From NCBI RefSeq assembly GCF_013343715.1, contig NZ_JABUNR010000001.1, forward strand, positions 62,001 through 126,000: a stretch of 64,000 bases of DNA. The letters are read 5' to 3'. Source of the DNA: Mesobacillus harenae (GTDB lineage: Bacteria > Bacillota > Bacilli > Bacillales > Cytobacillaceae). Position 1 is the first letter of the stretch; each line of letters opens with the position of its first letter. Of this stretch, positions 1-8,362 are shown piece by piece. Both the position numbers and the translations under genes were made by a program. The notes beneath the pieces were generated by a model. The model saw only the letters and a program-made list of their open reading frames with translations. It was not told the DNA's origin and ran no database searches.

Positions 1-924
1 TTTATTGGCGATATAGATATACAGGGGGAAGTTGAAAGTAATATGTCTGTAACAGCGGAAGGAGATATCTTTGTCCAAAAAATAATAACGAATGCATCCA
101 TTACTTCTTTAGGGGCAATCATCTCTTACGGAAACATTTTTGGTTCTGAGCTTTCTGCCGGCAAAAATAATATGCTTGTTACAGAACTAGGGCACCTCGT
201 GGGAATTATCCATAATGAAGTTGATAAAATAGTTACTGTTATTAAACAATTGGAACAGTCTCCAGCTTTTAAATCAAGCGACTTTTCCAGAGGGGGTATT
301 CAGCCTTTAATAAGGATTTTATTGGAAAGGAAGTTTAAGAATTTTCCTCCCAAGGTGAAAAAATATATTGATGCAGTAAGAACAGGTGAAAAGTTCCTAG
401 CCGATGATATCTGGAGGTTAGTAGGAGTTTCTCTTTCACAGATCTTTTTATCCGTAAATAATGAAGTAACTTCTATTGAACGAATACTTGAATTATCGAA
501 AAAAATGAAAGAAATACATCTGCTTAGCCAAACGGCAATCGAACCAGACTCTTATATTACTATTCCTAGTGCACTTAACAGCAGACTATACTGCAGTGGA
601 AACATCCTTATTTTAGGGAAAAGCTGTGTTAATTCAAAGGTCCATGCGGGCGGTATGTTAAAAATTAACGGAATATTGCGAGGTGGTGAGGTATACGGGA
701 GGCTCGGGGTTGAAATTAATGAAGCGGGAGCTGAAAGTGGAACAGCTACAATTATTGCTGTTCCTAACGATCAAAAGATTCGGCTGAAAAAGGTAATGGA
801 AGGTACATCAATAAAAATAGGGAATGTGAAGTACACCTTTTCAGAAACAAGAACTAACGTTTGTGCCCATCTTGATGAATATGATCGGATCGTTTTTAAT
901 TCAAAGGAAAGCAGGATGCTATAA
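1..924 (+). CDS. FapA/DUF342-like protein, C-terminal part (5' end outside window)
   Basis: The reading frame is open from base 1, so the gene starts upstream of the window; only about 307 C-terminal residues are visible. The last third is rich in short beta-strand and glycine patterns (residues such as GNILILGKS, GGMLKINGILRGGEVYG), as in the beta-solenoid of FapA-type (DUF342) polymer-forming proteins. The stretch before it is helical and charged. FapA-like proteins are linked to the cell surface and to motility or signalling genes, but their biochemistry is poorly known. The stop codon TAA is followed at once by the ATG of a STAS gene, so the two are cotranscribed and probably translationally coupled. 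Family assignment rests on pattern recognition only. Confidence 0.6.
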   Translation, partial: FIGDIDIQGEVESNMSVTAEGDIFVQKIITNASITSLGAIISYGNIFGSELSAGKNNMLVTELGHLVGIIHNEVDKIVTVIKQLEQSPAFKSSDFSRGGIQPLIRILLERKFKNFPPKVKKYIDAVRTGEKFLADDIWRLVGVSLSQIFLSVNNEVTSIERILELSKKMKEIHLLSQTAIEPDSYITIPSALNSRLYCSGNILILGKSCVNSKVHAGGMLKINGILRGGEVYGRLGVEINEAGAESGTATIIAVPNDQKIRLKKVMEGTSIKIGNVKYTFSETRTNVCAHLDEYDRIVFNSKESRML

Positions 925-1236
925 ATGATTGAATATTCACTAATTCCGCTAGAAAATCACCTAGTAGTAAATCTTTATGGAGATTTAGACATTGATAGTA
1001 CAGAGGTTATAGAAGAGGAATTACTTCCATTTGTCAGTAATTATAAAAAGGTCCATTTTAAGTTTGAAGAGGTGCCATTTGTTGATTCCTCCGGAATGGG
1101 GCTTCTTTTAAACCTCGTCCAAACACTAAGTGAAAAAGGGATAAAAGTAAAAATACTAGGGATTAGAGAAGAAATTATGGAGGTCTTCGAACTGTTACAA
1201 TTGCCTGAAATACTTGGTGATGGGATCTTTGTTTGA
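925..1236 (+). CDS. STAS-domain anti-sigma factor antagonist
   Basis: This 103-residue protein is a single STAS domain of the SpoIIAA/RsbV type. The diagnostic FVDSSGMGLLL motif lies near residues 53-63; one of the two serines at 55-56 is the expected phosphorylation site. In this family the unphosphorylated protein binds a RsbW/SpoIIAB-like kinase and so frees its partner. The start is fixed by the upstream stop codon, which abuts this ATG. A gene 0.8 kb downstream encodes a membrane protein ending in an RsbW-type ATPase domain, which is a plausible cognate kinase; that pairing is inference. No sigma factor gene is visible nearby, so the output of the switch is unknown. Confidence 0.85.
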   Translation: MIEYSLIPLENHLVVNLYGDLDIDSTEVIEEELLPFVSNYKKVHFKFEEVPFVDSSGMGLLLNLVQTLSEKGIKVKILGIREEIMEVFELLQLPEILGDGIFV

Positions 1237-1323
1237 ACTATAAAAAAGTACAATAATCCGTTAATCGATAAAAGGATGAATAAATTCAACAGTTACCTAT
1301 TTCATTGAAGGGAGGTGAATCAC

Positions 1324-1410
1324 ATGAAAGCACGTTTAAAGCAGTTTTTAACTGTCGCAGCAGTAGTGGCAGCAACAATGGGACCAATTGTCGGTCGCCC
1401 GTGGTGGTAA
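1324..1410 (+). CDS. 28-residue exported-peptide candidate ending in GRPWW
   Basis: A short frame with a strong GGGAGGTG ribosome site at about 1310-1317 and an ATG at 1324 encodes 28 residues. The N terminus is basic (MKARLKQF), followed by a hydrophobic alanine/valine stretch and a tail VGRPWW. The layout resembles small exported pro-peptides such as signalling peptides or leader peptides. It sits between a STAS gene and a DUF5317 membrane protein, with a hairpin just after its stop. I do not recognise a named family. The strong ribosome site and clear signal-like composition make it likely to be translated; a secreted signal is inference. Confidence 0.6.
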   Translation: MKARLKQFLTVAAVVAATMGPIVGRPWW

Positions 1411-1425
1411 ACTTATCCCTTTTTA

Positions 1426-1482
1426 GACTTGAGTGATCTCCTGGAAAGAAGTACTTTCCGGGAGATTACCGAGTCTTTCTTT
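1426..1482 (+). terminator. Hairpin with T-rich tail after the small peptide gene
   Basis: An extended inverted repeat has arms ATCTCCTGGAAAG (1436-1448) and CTTTCCGGGAGAT (from 1454), with outer GACT/AGTC pairs and a TTTCTTT tail. It would end or attenuate transcription between the 28-residue peptide gene and the downstream membrane genes, giving more peptide transcript than downstream message. Confidence 0.7.
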
Positions 1483-1505
1483 AAAAGATCAGGAGGTTAT
1501 TGAAA

Positions 1506-2021
1506 TTGAAATATTTCCTTGTTTTCGCTGTTATTTATACGCTATTAAAAAAAAGAAACCCTTTTACGTTTATAAAAAATGTTGAATTTCAATGGCCTCT
1601 TGTTATTTTAGTTAGCTTTGGGGTACAAATCGCTCTCGCCTTTATAACAATTGAGACAAGAGAGAAGTTTGAATTTATCCTTGTACTTACTTTTATTGGT
1701 ATTACTATCGGTCTTCTAAAAAACAAAAGCATTGCAGGAGTAAAATGGATCGTAGTAGGAGCCATTTTAAACCTAACTGCTCTGATTCTTCATGGTGGTC
1801 TTATGCCTGTATCTGAAGCAGCATTAAAAAGTACGGGCCAGGATGGGGATTTAACTTTCGAAACTGATTCCCGCCATCAACTAATGCAAGGATCAATGGA
1901 CTACTGGATATTGGGAGACTGGATTCCCGTTATTCGTTACGTCTTGAGTCCGGGGGACCTTATAGTTGGTATAGGAATTGTTATTCTTATTTACAAGAAT
2001 TCCTCAACAAGAGAAGCATAG
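1506..2021 (+). CDS. DUF5317 family membrane protein
   Basis: The protein has about 171 residues and four or five hydrophobic segments, with a conserved-looking soluble loop containing HGGLMPVSEAAL and a GDWIP segment before the last helix. This matches the DUF5317 family of small membrane proteins of unknown function. An AGGAGG site at 1491-1496 is too close to a TTG at 1500 but well spaced for the TTG at 1506, so I choose 1506. The gene is followed after 10 bases by the HD-GYP/kinase gene, indicating one operon. A role in sensing or exporting the small peptide encoded just upstream is inference from position only. Confidence 0.7.
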   Translation: MKYFLVFAVIYTLLKKRNPFTFIKNVEFQWPLVILVSFGVQIALAFITIETREKFEFILVLTFIGITIGLLKNKSIAGVKWIVVGAILNLTALILHGGLMPVSEAALKSTGQDGDLTFETDSRHQLMQGSMDYWILGDWIPVIRYVLSPGDLIVGIGIVILIYKNSSTREA

Positions 2022-2031
2022 GTGAGAGAAA

Positions 2032-4074
2032 ATGAAAGTGATAAATTGGTATACCATCAGCTTAGTCATAGTGGCAGCAATTTCGTTTGTAGCGGCTATT
2101 CCTGACATAAATTCCTCAAAACTTAAGGTTTTTATTATTATGACCGCGATTGTCATTATTCTAGAAATCTTTCCTATTAAACTTCCGAGCGGGGATCAAT
2201 TTGCAGCCGGAAGCATTGGATATTTATTTTTGCTCATTTATGATGGATTTTCTTATGCTGTCCTAGCAATTTATTGTGCAACATTTGCCTATTATATAAA
2301 AAGCTTAAGAAGAGGAAGGATCCCAGTTATTCGCCTTTTGGTCACAATTGGCATGTATGTGGTATCCGTTCTTGCTTCTTTTCTGGTATGGAAGCTAACT
2401 TCCAATTACAATATATTATTTGCCGTTGGGATGACAGCGTTGGCTTTTGAATTGGTAAATCTGCTTCTTATTGAAGGAGTTCAGGCGACAGTATTCAAAA
2501 AGAAGATGTTCGTAAATATCAAAAAACAAGCAGCTGAACTGATTATTCCGCTTATTGTTTATATTGTGGTCATACCATTTTTAATGCTCTATAAATCGGA
2601 TAAAGAATTGATTGTCCTGGTGTTATATACACTATTTTTCTTGCTTATTGTTGTTTTTTTCTCTCACGAATTTACAAAGCAGCTTTCACTTCGGAAGTCT
2701 ACTTCAAGTGCCTTTATTCAAGTTTTAGAAGGGCGAATCGCTCCTTCGCTTTCAGGGCATGGAAACCGTGTTGGAATAATCATTGAAGCTCTTCTTGAAG
2801 ACTTTGGGTATCCCAAGCGTAGCCGCAATGACTTGGTACAAGTCGCAGTTATTCACGATATTGGAAAAGCTTTGATTCCTTCTCAAATTTTTAATAAACG
2901 AGGGGATTTAACGTTGTCGGAAGAACGTGAATATCAAAGTCATTCGGAAAAAGCAGTACAGATTGTAAAAACAATGTTCCCAAAGGAGAAGATATCTGAT
3001 TGGATTTTATTTCATCATGAACGATGGGATGGGAAAGGCTTTCCTATAGGTCTGCACCGAGAGGAAATACCATTGGAGTCACGAATTATTGCACTTTCTA
3101 ACACGCTTGACCATATTATCTCGCGGCAAAAAGATCCAGAAACAATTTTAAATTTGCTGGATACTAAGTCAGGGACATTCTTGGACCCAAATTTAGTTAA
3201 AAAAGTAGAAATCCATCACATTGAAATGATTCTTGAGGAAATTAAAAATTTTCCATTTCATGAGGAATCTCCTCAAGGCGTTGAGAATTCCATAAATAAA
3301 TCTTCTCAAAGAGAAACATATTCTAAGTTGGGAGAGTCTTTCTTTATATGTGTAGGCAAAGGGACGATCACTCCCCAAGAACAAAATCTTCCAGACAGCG
3401 TTCTTTATTCATTGGCCAATACGGCTAATGAACGTCAGGACGTAGTTCATGAAACGCTGGTACATAAAAATCGTACGTTAGATTTATATACTCAGCCTTT
3501 GGGTACCGGAAAAGCAACCATTTTTGTACACAATTTGACCCCTTTTCTAAACTATCGAAGGGATTTAGAAAAGAGCATTTTAGAGTCTTATAGTGAAATT
3601 GTTAAGACATTGTCTAATAATAAAATAATAGTTCAAACTTCAAAACCTGATTTGATAAAAGAACTAGGCGAATTTTTAGATAGTGTTACTATAAGGAAAA
3701 ACTCAGATGTCCCAAAAAGCCGGGAAGTTATTAAAACTATTATTATTCATAATCCAGTTGAATTAGATTCAATGAAAGTGCAAATTGCGGTTACAGAAGC
3801 AGTGACAAATATCCTTAAACATGCAACAAATGGTGAACTATCTGTTTTTAAAAAGAAAGAAAAGCTGCAGTTTTTGATTTCTGATGAAGGTTCTGGTATA
3901 CCTTTGCACGAAGTTCCAAAAACCATTCTTGTATCAGGGTATACAAGTAAAAGGTCATTAGGTCAAGGTTTTAAATTAATATCAAAATTTTCTGATGGTG
4001 TTCATATTTTTACTTCAGCAGAAGGTACAAGTATTTTAATCGAATATAATATTCTTCAAGATCGAAATAGTTAA
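2032..4074 (+). CDS. Membrane HD-GYP-like phosphodiesterase with C-terminal RsbW-type ATPase domain
   Basis: This 680-residue protein has three visible parts. Residues 1 to about 220 hold several membrane helices. The middle is an HD-GYP-like domain: HDIGK at about 278-282 and HHERWDGKGFP at about 328-338, where the usual GYP reads GFP. The C terminus is a HATPase_c domain with the N-box EAVTNILKHA near 589 and a DEGSGIP G1 box near 617, like RsbW/RsbT anti-sigma kinases. HD-GYP proteins hydrolyse c-di-GMP or related nucleotides. The fusion suggests that membrane input, nucleotide turnover and a partner-switch kinase are joined. The adjacent STAS protein is the natural candidate partner (inference). 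Confidence 0.8.
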   Translation: MKVINWYTISLVIVAAISFVAAIPDINSSKLKVFIIMTAIVIILEIFPIKLPSGDQFAAGSIGYLFLLIYDGFSYAVLAIYCATFAYYIKSLRRGRIPVIRLLVTIGMYVVSVLASFLVWKLTSNYNILFAVGMTALAFELVNLLLIEGVQATVFKKKMFVNIKKQAAELIIPLIVYIVVIPFLMLYKSDKELIVLVLYTLFFLLIVVFFSHEFTKQLSLRKSTSSAFIQVLEGRIAPSLSGHGNRVGIIIEALLEDFGYPKRSRNDLVQVAVIHDIGKALIPSQIFNKRGDLTLSEEREYQSHSEKAVQIVKTMFPKEKISDWILFHHERWDGKGFPIGLHREEIPLESRIIALSNTLDHIISRQKDPETILNLLDTKSGTFLDPNLVKKVEIHHIEMILEEIKNFPFHEESPQGVENSINKSSQRETYSKLGESFFICVGKGTITPQEQNLPDSVLYSLANTANERQDVVHETLVHKNRTLDLYTQPLGTGKATIFVHNLTPFLNYRRDLEKSILESYSEIVKTLSNNKIIVQTSKPDLIKELGEFLDSVTIRKNSDVPKSREVIKTIIIHNPVELDSMKVQIAVTEAVTNILKHATNGELSVFKKKEKLQFLISDEGSGIPLHEVPKTILVSGYTSKRSLGQGFKLISKFSDGVHIFTSAEGTSILIEYNILQDRNS

Positions 4075-4129
4075 TCTTGTTTTACCGATAAAGTCTATTA
4101 TTTAGAATAATATGAAGGGAGGAAGACTA

Positions 4130-5626
4130 ATGAGTTTTAAAGGAAGAATAATAGGTTTAGTCCTGATTATTTTAAACGGTGTAAGTGGGATCTTATACAC
4201 CTTTTACTATTCAGAAAGTATAGAGATGAAGAGTATCATTCTTATGGTAATCCAACTGCCTTTAGGATGGTACTTAGGTAAACAATTCGATAAAGTCCAC
4301 TTCCTGAATAATAAACTCCAACAAATGGCTTATCATGATTATTTAACTGGCTTACCAAACAGAAGCATGTTAGCAAACTATTTTGAAACGGCCTTGTACA
4401 ATAATAAATTAATGGGAATAATGTACATTGATTTAGATCGATTTAAATTTATTAATGACACAATGGGCCATGACATAGGGGATCAATTACTTATACAAGT
4501 CAGTAAGAGAATAAGTGAAAATGTGAGGGAAAGAGATGTCGTAGTACGCCAGGGAGGAGACGAATTCATTGTTTTGTTAGAGGATGTAAGCGAATCAGAG
4601 GTTAAAGAAATCGCTGAACTAATCATTCATCATTTTAATACTCCTTTTAGTTTACAAGGGAGGAACTACCTCACATCTCCGAGTATTGGTATTAGTATGT
4701 ACCCTATTGATGGACAAGATTTAAATACACTTACAAAACATGCGGACACAGCAATGTATATGTCCAAAAAAAGAGGGAAAAACAACTATCACTTTTATAT
4801 CCAGCAAGATGAAGATATCCTTAATAGGGCATTAAAATTGGAACGAGGGTTAAAGGCAGCCCTTGAAAACAATGAGTTTTCTATAAATTATCAACCCAAA
4901 GTGAATTTGGAAAATGAAAATATTTTTGCAGTTGAAGCTCTGCTGCGTTGGAATCATCCAGAAATGGGGTTCATTTCTCCACTTGAATTTATACCAATTG
5001 CAGAAGCGACTGGTATGATTTTGCCAATCGGGAATTGGGTATTAAAAGAAGCTTGTAAACAAAATAAATTGTGGCAAGAATCAGGTAGTTGGATAAAGAT
5101 GAATGTAAATGTTTCTAATTTACAGTTTGAAGATCAATTCTTTGTTGAAAAAGTTAAAAGAGCTTTGACTGAAAGTCAATTAGCACCTGAATATTTAGGG
5201 TTGGAAGTTACAGAGAGTGTTATTGCAAATATTAGCCATTCTTCAGCAATCATACAGGAATTAAAAACATTAGGAATAAAAATTTCTATTGATGATTTTG
5301 GAACTGGCTACTCATCATTAAGTGTGCTAAACAATTTACCTATTGACGTTATAAAAATTGATAAATCATTTGTAGATGAAATGCTATTAAATCCAAATAC
5401 AGCTTTAGTGGTAAAGACCATAATTGAAATGGGCAAAAATTTAAAGTTTGATTTAATTGCGGAAGGAATTGAGAATAAACAGCAAGCACAATTTTTAATT
5501 GAAAACGGTTGTATATATGGTCAGGGGTATTTTTACAGCCGGCCGCTTCCGGCTGTGGATGTTGAGAAGCTTCTTCCCAAAAATTATAATATGTATTTAG
5601 AGGATCTTGTAGTTGTTACTACGTGA
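4130..5626 (+). CDS. GGDEF-EAL bifunctional c-di-GMP protein
   Basis: The protein has two N-terminal membrane helices, then a GGDEF domain and an EAL domain, 498 residues in all. DYLTGLPNR starts the GGDEF domain; GGDEF itself lies near 142-146 and is preceded by a RERD inhibitory-site motif at the standard five-residue distance. The EAL domain shows EALLRW near 268, DDFGTGYSSL and KIDKSFV, so both cyclase and phosphodiesterase sites look intact. A GGGAGGA ribosome site supports the ATG at 4130; an ATG at 4112 overlaps that site and is unlikely. It lies 55 bases after the HD-GYP gene, which makes this a c-di-GMP signalling block. Confidence 0.9.
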   Translation: MSFKGRIIGLVLIILNGVSGILYTFYYSESIEMKSIILMVIQLPLGWYLGKQFDKVHFLNNKLQQMAYHDYLTGLPNRSMLANYFETALYNNKLMGIMYIDLDRFKFINDTMGHDIGDQLLIQVSKRISENVRERDVVVRQGGDEFIVLLEDVSESEVKEIAELIIHHFNTPFSLQGRNYLTSPSIGISMYPIDGQDLNTLTKHADTAMYMSKKRGKNNYHFYIQQDEDILNRALKLERGLKAALENNEFSINYQPKVNLENENIFAVEALLRWNHPEMGFISPLEFIPIAEATGMILPIGNWVLKEACKQNKLWQESGSWIKMNVNVSNLQFEDQFFVEKVKRALTESQLAPEYLGLEVTESVIANISHSSAIIQELKTLGIKISIDDFGTGYSSLSVLNNLPIDVIKIDKSFVDEMLLNPNTALVVKTIIEMGKNLKFDLIAEGIENKQQAQFLIENGCIYGQGYFYSRPLPAVDVEKLLPKNYNMYLEDLVVVTT

Positions 5627-6029
5627 AAGCTAATGATGGTAAATCACCGAGTTTCGGGTAATACCAGCCACCCACCCACCGTGAGCATACAACAGCCTTT
5701 TACAATCGTAACTTAGTTAATTCTTGACGAGATTACAAAAGTACTCGCCATCGATAAATTTTCCTTGAGTCAGAAGCATCGTAAGGCCGCTTAAATGGTC
5801 GTGACAGGTCGGTCTGTAAAAAAGGAAATCATTGAATTGCGGATCTTCTAACTGGAATGAAGCTTGGTCAAGATTTATTATGATGAAGGTATGGCAGCGG
5901 TGAGTGGAAACAAAAAGGTAATGAAGAGAATATATTAATTTAGCTAGTGTGTATCCTCAGTAAAAATACTAAGGGTATTCTTCTTTTATAACGTTTTTCC
6001 ATTGTTATTTAAGGATGCCACAAGCTTGA
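5627..6029. other. Gene-poor stretch after the GGDEF-EAL gene
   Basis: I see no convincing coding frame or terminator here. Short stretches with codon-like composition around 5770-5940 are broken by stops and may be old gene debris, but I cannot name a source. Confidence 0.4.
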
Positions 6030-6227
6030 TATGCCCCACTTGATAAAGTACATATTAAGAAAAATCAGGAAGAAGAAACCTCATTTATCCAACTTGAAGA
6101 GATTGCAGGATTAATAAATTCTTGTGACCTACACGCTAGAATAGATAAACTGGGGTGGGATTTAATTTCGCGTACAGTCCCACCATATTTTAATATCTTT
6201 CCTACATACACTCATAATTGTATGTAA
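6030..6227 (+). pseudogene. Decayed reading frame without a start codon
   Basis: Sixty-five codons are open from a TAT at 6030 to a TAA at 6225, with protein-like composition (for example QLEEIAGLINSCDLHA and LGWDLISRTVPPYF), but there is no ATG, GTG or TTG start with a ribosome site. The frame is closed by a TGA just upstream. It looks like the 3' part of a lost small gene. I do not recognise the family. Confidence 0.3.
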
Positions 6228-6405
6228 AAACAAAAGTTCATTTATAATCTTTACTAGAACCTTCATATTTTTTAATTTTTACTTTTTTAGCAAAGATTTG
6301 GCACTGACAGAACAGGCACTGGTTTGGGGAGAATATCATCCCAAATTAAATCATATGATCTTCTTAGTTATGACGATAGATATTAGATACTAAGGAGATG
6401 AGAAT

Positions 6406-6762
6406 ATGAGATTTGAGATGCAAAAAGCTAACCTGCTGGCTGAGAACATCAATCATTTTATTACATTTGTCGATAGGATCCAAAACAACCCTAGCTTTAG
6501 TTTAAATATAGATAAAATGTACCAAATTGAGCTTTTTATTGAGGAGTTTAAGTTTCAAGTCATTGCTGACGAACTTGTGAGAATAAACCGGTTTGATTGG
6601 GATGAAAAGTACACTAGTTTATTAGTAACTAGATTTAGGAAGGGTTTTAAGGTTATCGATGAATATGTTAATAGAAACTATAATGATTTATTCCTGCTTA
6701 CAGCCAGGATCCACACATTAAACAATCTCAGCTTATCATTTAGCAGTTCACCTCATGCATGA
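6406..6762 (+). CDS. Hypothetical helical protein
   Basis: The protein has 118 residues and no membrane segment, signal peptide or motif I recognise. It looks largely alpha-helical, with an acidic and aromatic middle (FEMQKANLL, IELFIEEFKFQV) and a serine-rich end. AAGGAGATGAG before the ATG is a good ribosome site, and a strong terminator follows within 10 bases, so it is a real single-gene unit. Function unknown. Confidence 0.6.
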   Translation: MRFEMQKANLLAENINHFITFVDRIQNNPSFSLNIDKMYQIELFIEEFKFQVIADELVRINRFDWDEKYTSLLVTRFRKGFKVIDEYVNRNYNDLFLLTARIHTLNNLSLSFSSSPHA

Positions 6763-6768
6763 GAAGGC

Positions 6769-6803
6769 AAAAAACCCGTAGGCCTAGGCTTACGGGTTTT
6801 TGT
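6769..6803. terminator. Bidirectional intrinsic terminator
   Basis: Arms AAAAACCCGTA and TACGGGTTTTT flank a GGCCTAGGC centre. It serves the hypothetical gene on the left and the convergent DUF3817 gene on the right. Confidence 0.9.
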
Positions 6804-6812
6804 GTAGATTAT

Positions 6813-7115
6813 TTATTTTGCCATTAATGCAGACTTTTTGAGAAAGTTGTCAAGGATTAGATTGCCAAATGGTATAAAGGCAACAGCGATCGCACTAATC
6901 ACCCATTTTATCGACCATCTGATTTTAAAGGTGGTATAAGCAATGATGATTAGATAGAGAACAAACAAGAAACCATGCAGGGAGCCTACAAATGTTACGG
7001 CTTCAGGAAATCCTGCAGCGTATTTAAGCGGCATTGCTATGAACAAAAGGACTAGTAAAGAGAGTCCTTCCAGGAATCCCATCAAACGAAAACGACCTAA
7101 AGTTGTATTATTCAT
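6813..7115 (-). CDS. DUF3817 family membrane protein (YdzA-like)
   Basis: This 100-residue protein has three hydrophobic segments. Its pattern, with FRLMGFLEGLSLLVLL near the N terminus, a central GSLHGFLFVLY and a short cytoplasmic tail, is typical of the DUF3817 family of small integral membrane proteins (YdzA in Bacillus). The conserved glutamate of FLEG and histidine of GSLHG are present. Function is not known. It is transcribed alone, and its downstream end shares a terminator with the gene on the other strand. Confidence 0.85.
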   Translation of the reverse strand: MNNTTLGRFRLMGFLEGLSLLVLLFIAMPLKYAAGFPEAVTFVGSLHGFLFVLYLIIIAYTTFKIRWSIKWVISAIAVAFIPFGNLILDNFLKKSALMAK

Positions 7116-7270
7116 AGATTTTCCTTCTTTCTATAACAATATGAGTTTTGTCTAACAGTATTGTACCATTTTTGAATCTGACTTTCTTCTGTGATTTTGG
7201 AAATATAGCAACGAAGCACCGTTTTTAATATCAACAAGTACTAAGGCCGGATGAATTCTACGGAGACAAA

Positions 7271-7543
7271 TTACTTTTGCCCGGCAACAAGTTTTAGCTG
7301 CTCTAAAAACTCATCTGCACTTTCAGCTGACATGAACTCGCCATCAACAATAGCGTAGGGAGAATGTTTACATTCCGTACATCTGCTCTGACAGTTGTAT
7401 TCCTTGTATATAATGTTTTTTTGGTTGAAAAATGTATTGTAGGCTGGGAAATTTTCTTCAGTAAGAAAGCGGTCAAGGTTCTTTTCACAGAAATCAATTT
7501 TTGTTTCTTTTTGTTTTGAAAAAAGCCTTTTTATAAGTTTCAT
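7271..7543 (-). CDS. DUF1450 family Cys-rich protein (YuzB-like)
   Basis: The protein has 90 residues. KIDFCEKNLDRF at the start of the domain, then EYNCQSRCTECKHSPYAIV and DGEF, match the DUF1450/YuzB pattern, a small thioredoxin-like or Fe-S-like fold with a CxxxCxxC group. Its role is unknown. An AAAGG site is well placed for the ATG at 7543; an upstream TTG at 7552 lies too close to it. The gene stands alone. Confidence 0.75.
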   Translation of the reverse strand: MKLIKRLFSKQKETKIDFCEKNLDRFLTEENFPAYNTFFNQKNIIYKEYNCQSRCTECKHSPYAIVDGEFMSAESADEFLEQLKLVAGQK

Positions 7544-7787
7544 ACACAACAACCTTTTTTATTTTTTCATGCACTATCATCTTACATTATAATAGAAACT
7601 TTCTATACTTGAATATGAAAAACCTAATTTTATGTTTTAGGTCCAAGATAAATTATTTGGAAATAGAGTCGACCTGGAGGTTTTTTGAATCGTCGTTGCA
7701 AACGGACGAAATTTGACAAAACTAACAACAAGTTACTTAAGTTTAATTTTGTTTCCTAATGTAAAGGATGGAAAAGAGGTGATCGTC

Positions 7788-8075
7788 ATGAAATTATTAT
7801 TAATCTTCGGCAGTATGGCTGCTCCGTTGCTAATGAGTTTTTCTCGAAAGGCTTGGCCTAAATCCCGCCCAGCGTTTAATCTTTTAGCAATCATAGCGGC
7901 GCTAGTCTTTGGGAATATTGCTTCGCTTGCCATTTACGAAATAATTCAGGATAACATGGTGTTCATGACCAATATTCATGGAATACTTCTTAATCCTTTT
8001 TTCTTGTTAACCGGAGCCTATCTTGGCGTTTATCTTGTATATAGATTGATTGTTTGGACATTCGAGGAGATATAA
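7788..8075 (+). CDS. Small membrane protein, unknown function
   Basis: The protein has 95 residues and three predicted membrane segments: residues about 1-15, about 28-48 and about 62-85. There is a short basic loop (SRKAWPKSRP) after the first helix. GAGGTGATC upstream supports the ATG at 7788; a longer frame from 7713 lacks a ribosome site. I do not recognise a named family. Confidence 0.6.
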   Translation: MKLLLIFGSMAAPLLMSFSRKAWPKSRPAFNLLAIIAALVFGNIASLAIYEIIQDNMVFMTNIHGILLNPFFLLTGAYLGVYLVYRLIVWTFEEI

Positions 8076-8167
8076 AATCGCGAATTTTGGTAAGTCAGAT
8101 ACTTTTTATAAAGGATGCGAAACGGATACCGTCTCCTGTTTAACTCTTAGTTTATAGAATTGTTGTG

Positions 8168-8194
8168 AGCCGCTCAATTAGTGAGCGGCTTTTT
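8168..8194 (+). terminator. Intrinsic terminator
   Basis: Stem AGCCGCTCA/TGAGCGGCT with loop ATTAG, followed by a T run. It lies about 90 bases after the small membrane protein gene. Confidence 0.85.
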
Positions 8195-8362
8195 GCATTC
8201 GAATATCTCGAAGAGTATGTCTTTCTTATGAAAAAGTCACTAAAAGGAAGGAATGTCTTATTTTATTCAAATAAAAAGCATAAAAACTGCAAATTTATTT
8301 TTTAAATTATATCTAGGAGAAAAACAAACTTATAAACGGTTTCTTAACTTGGAGGTGCAATA

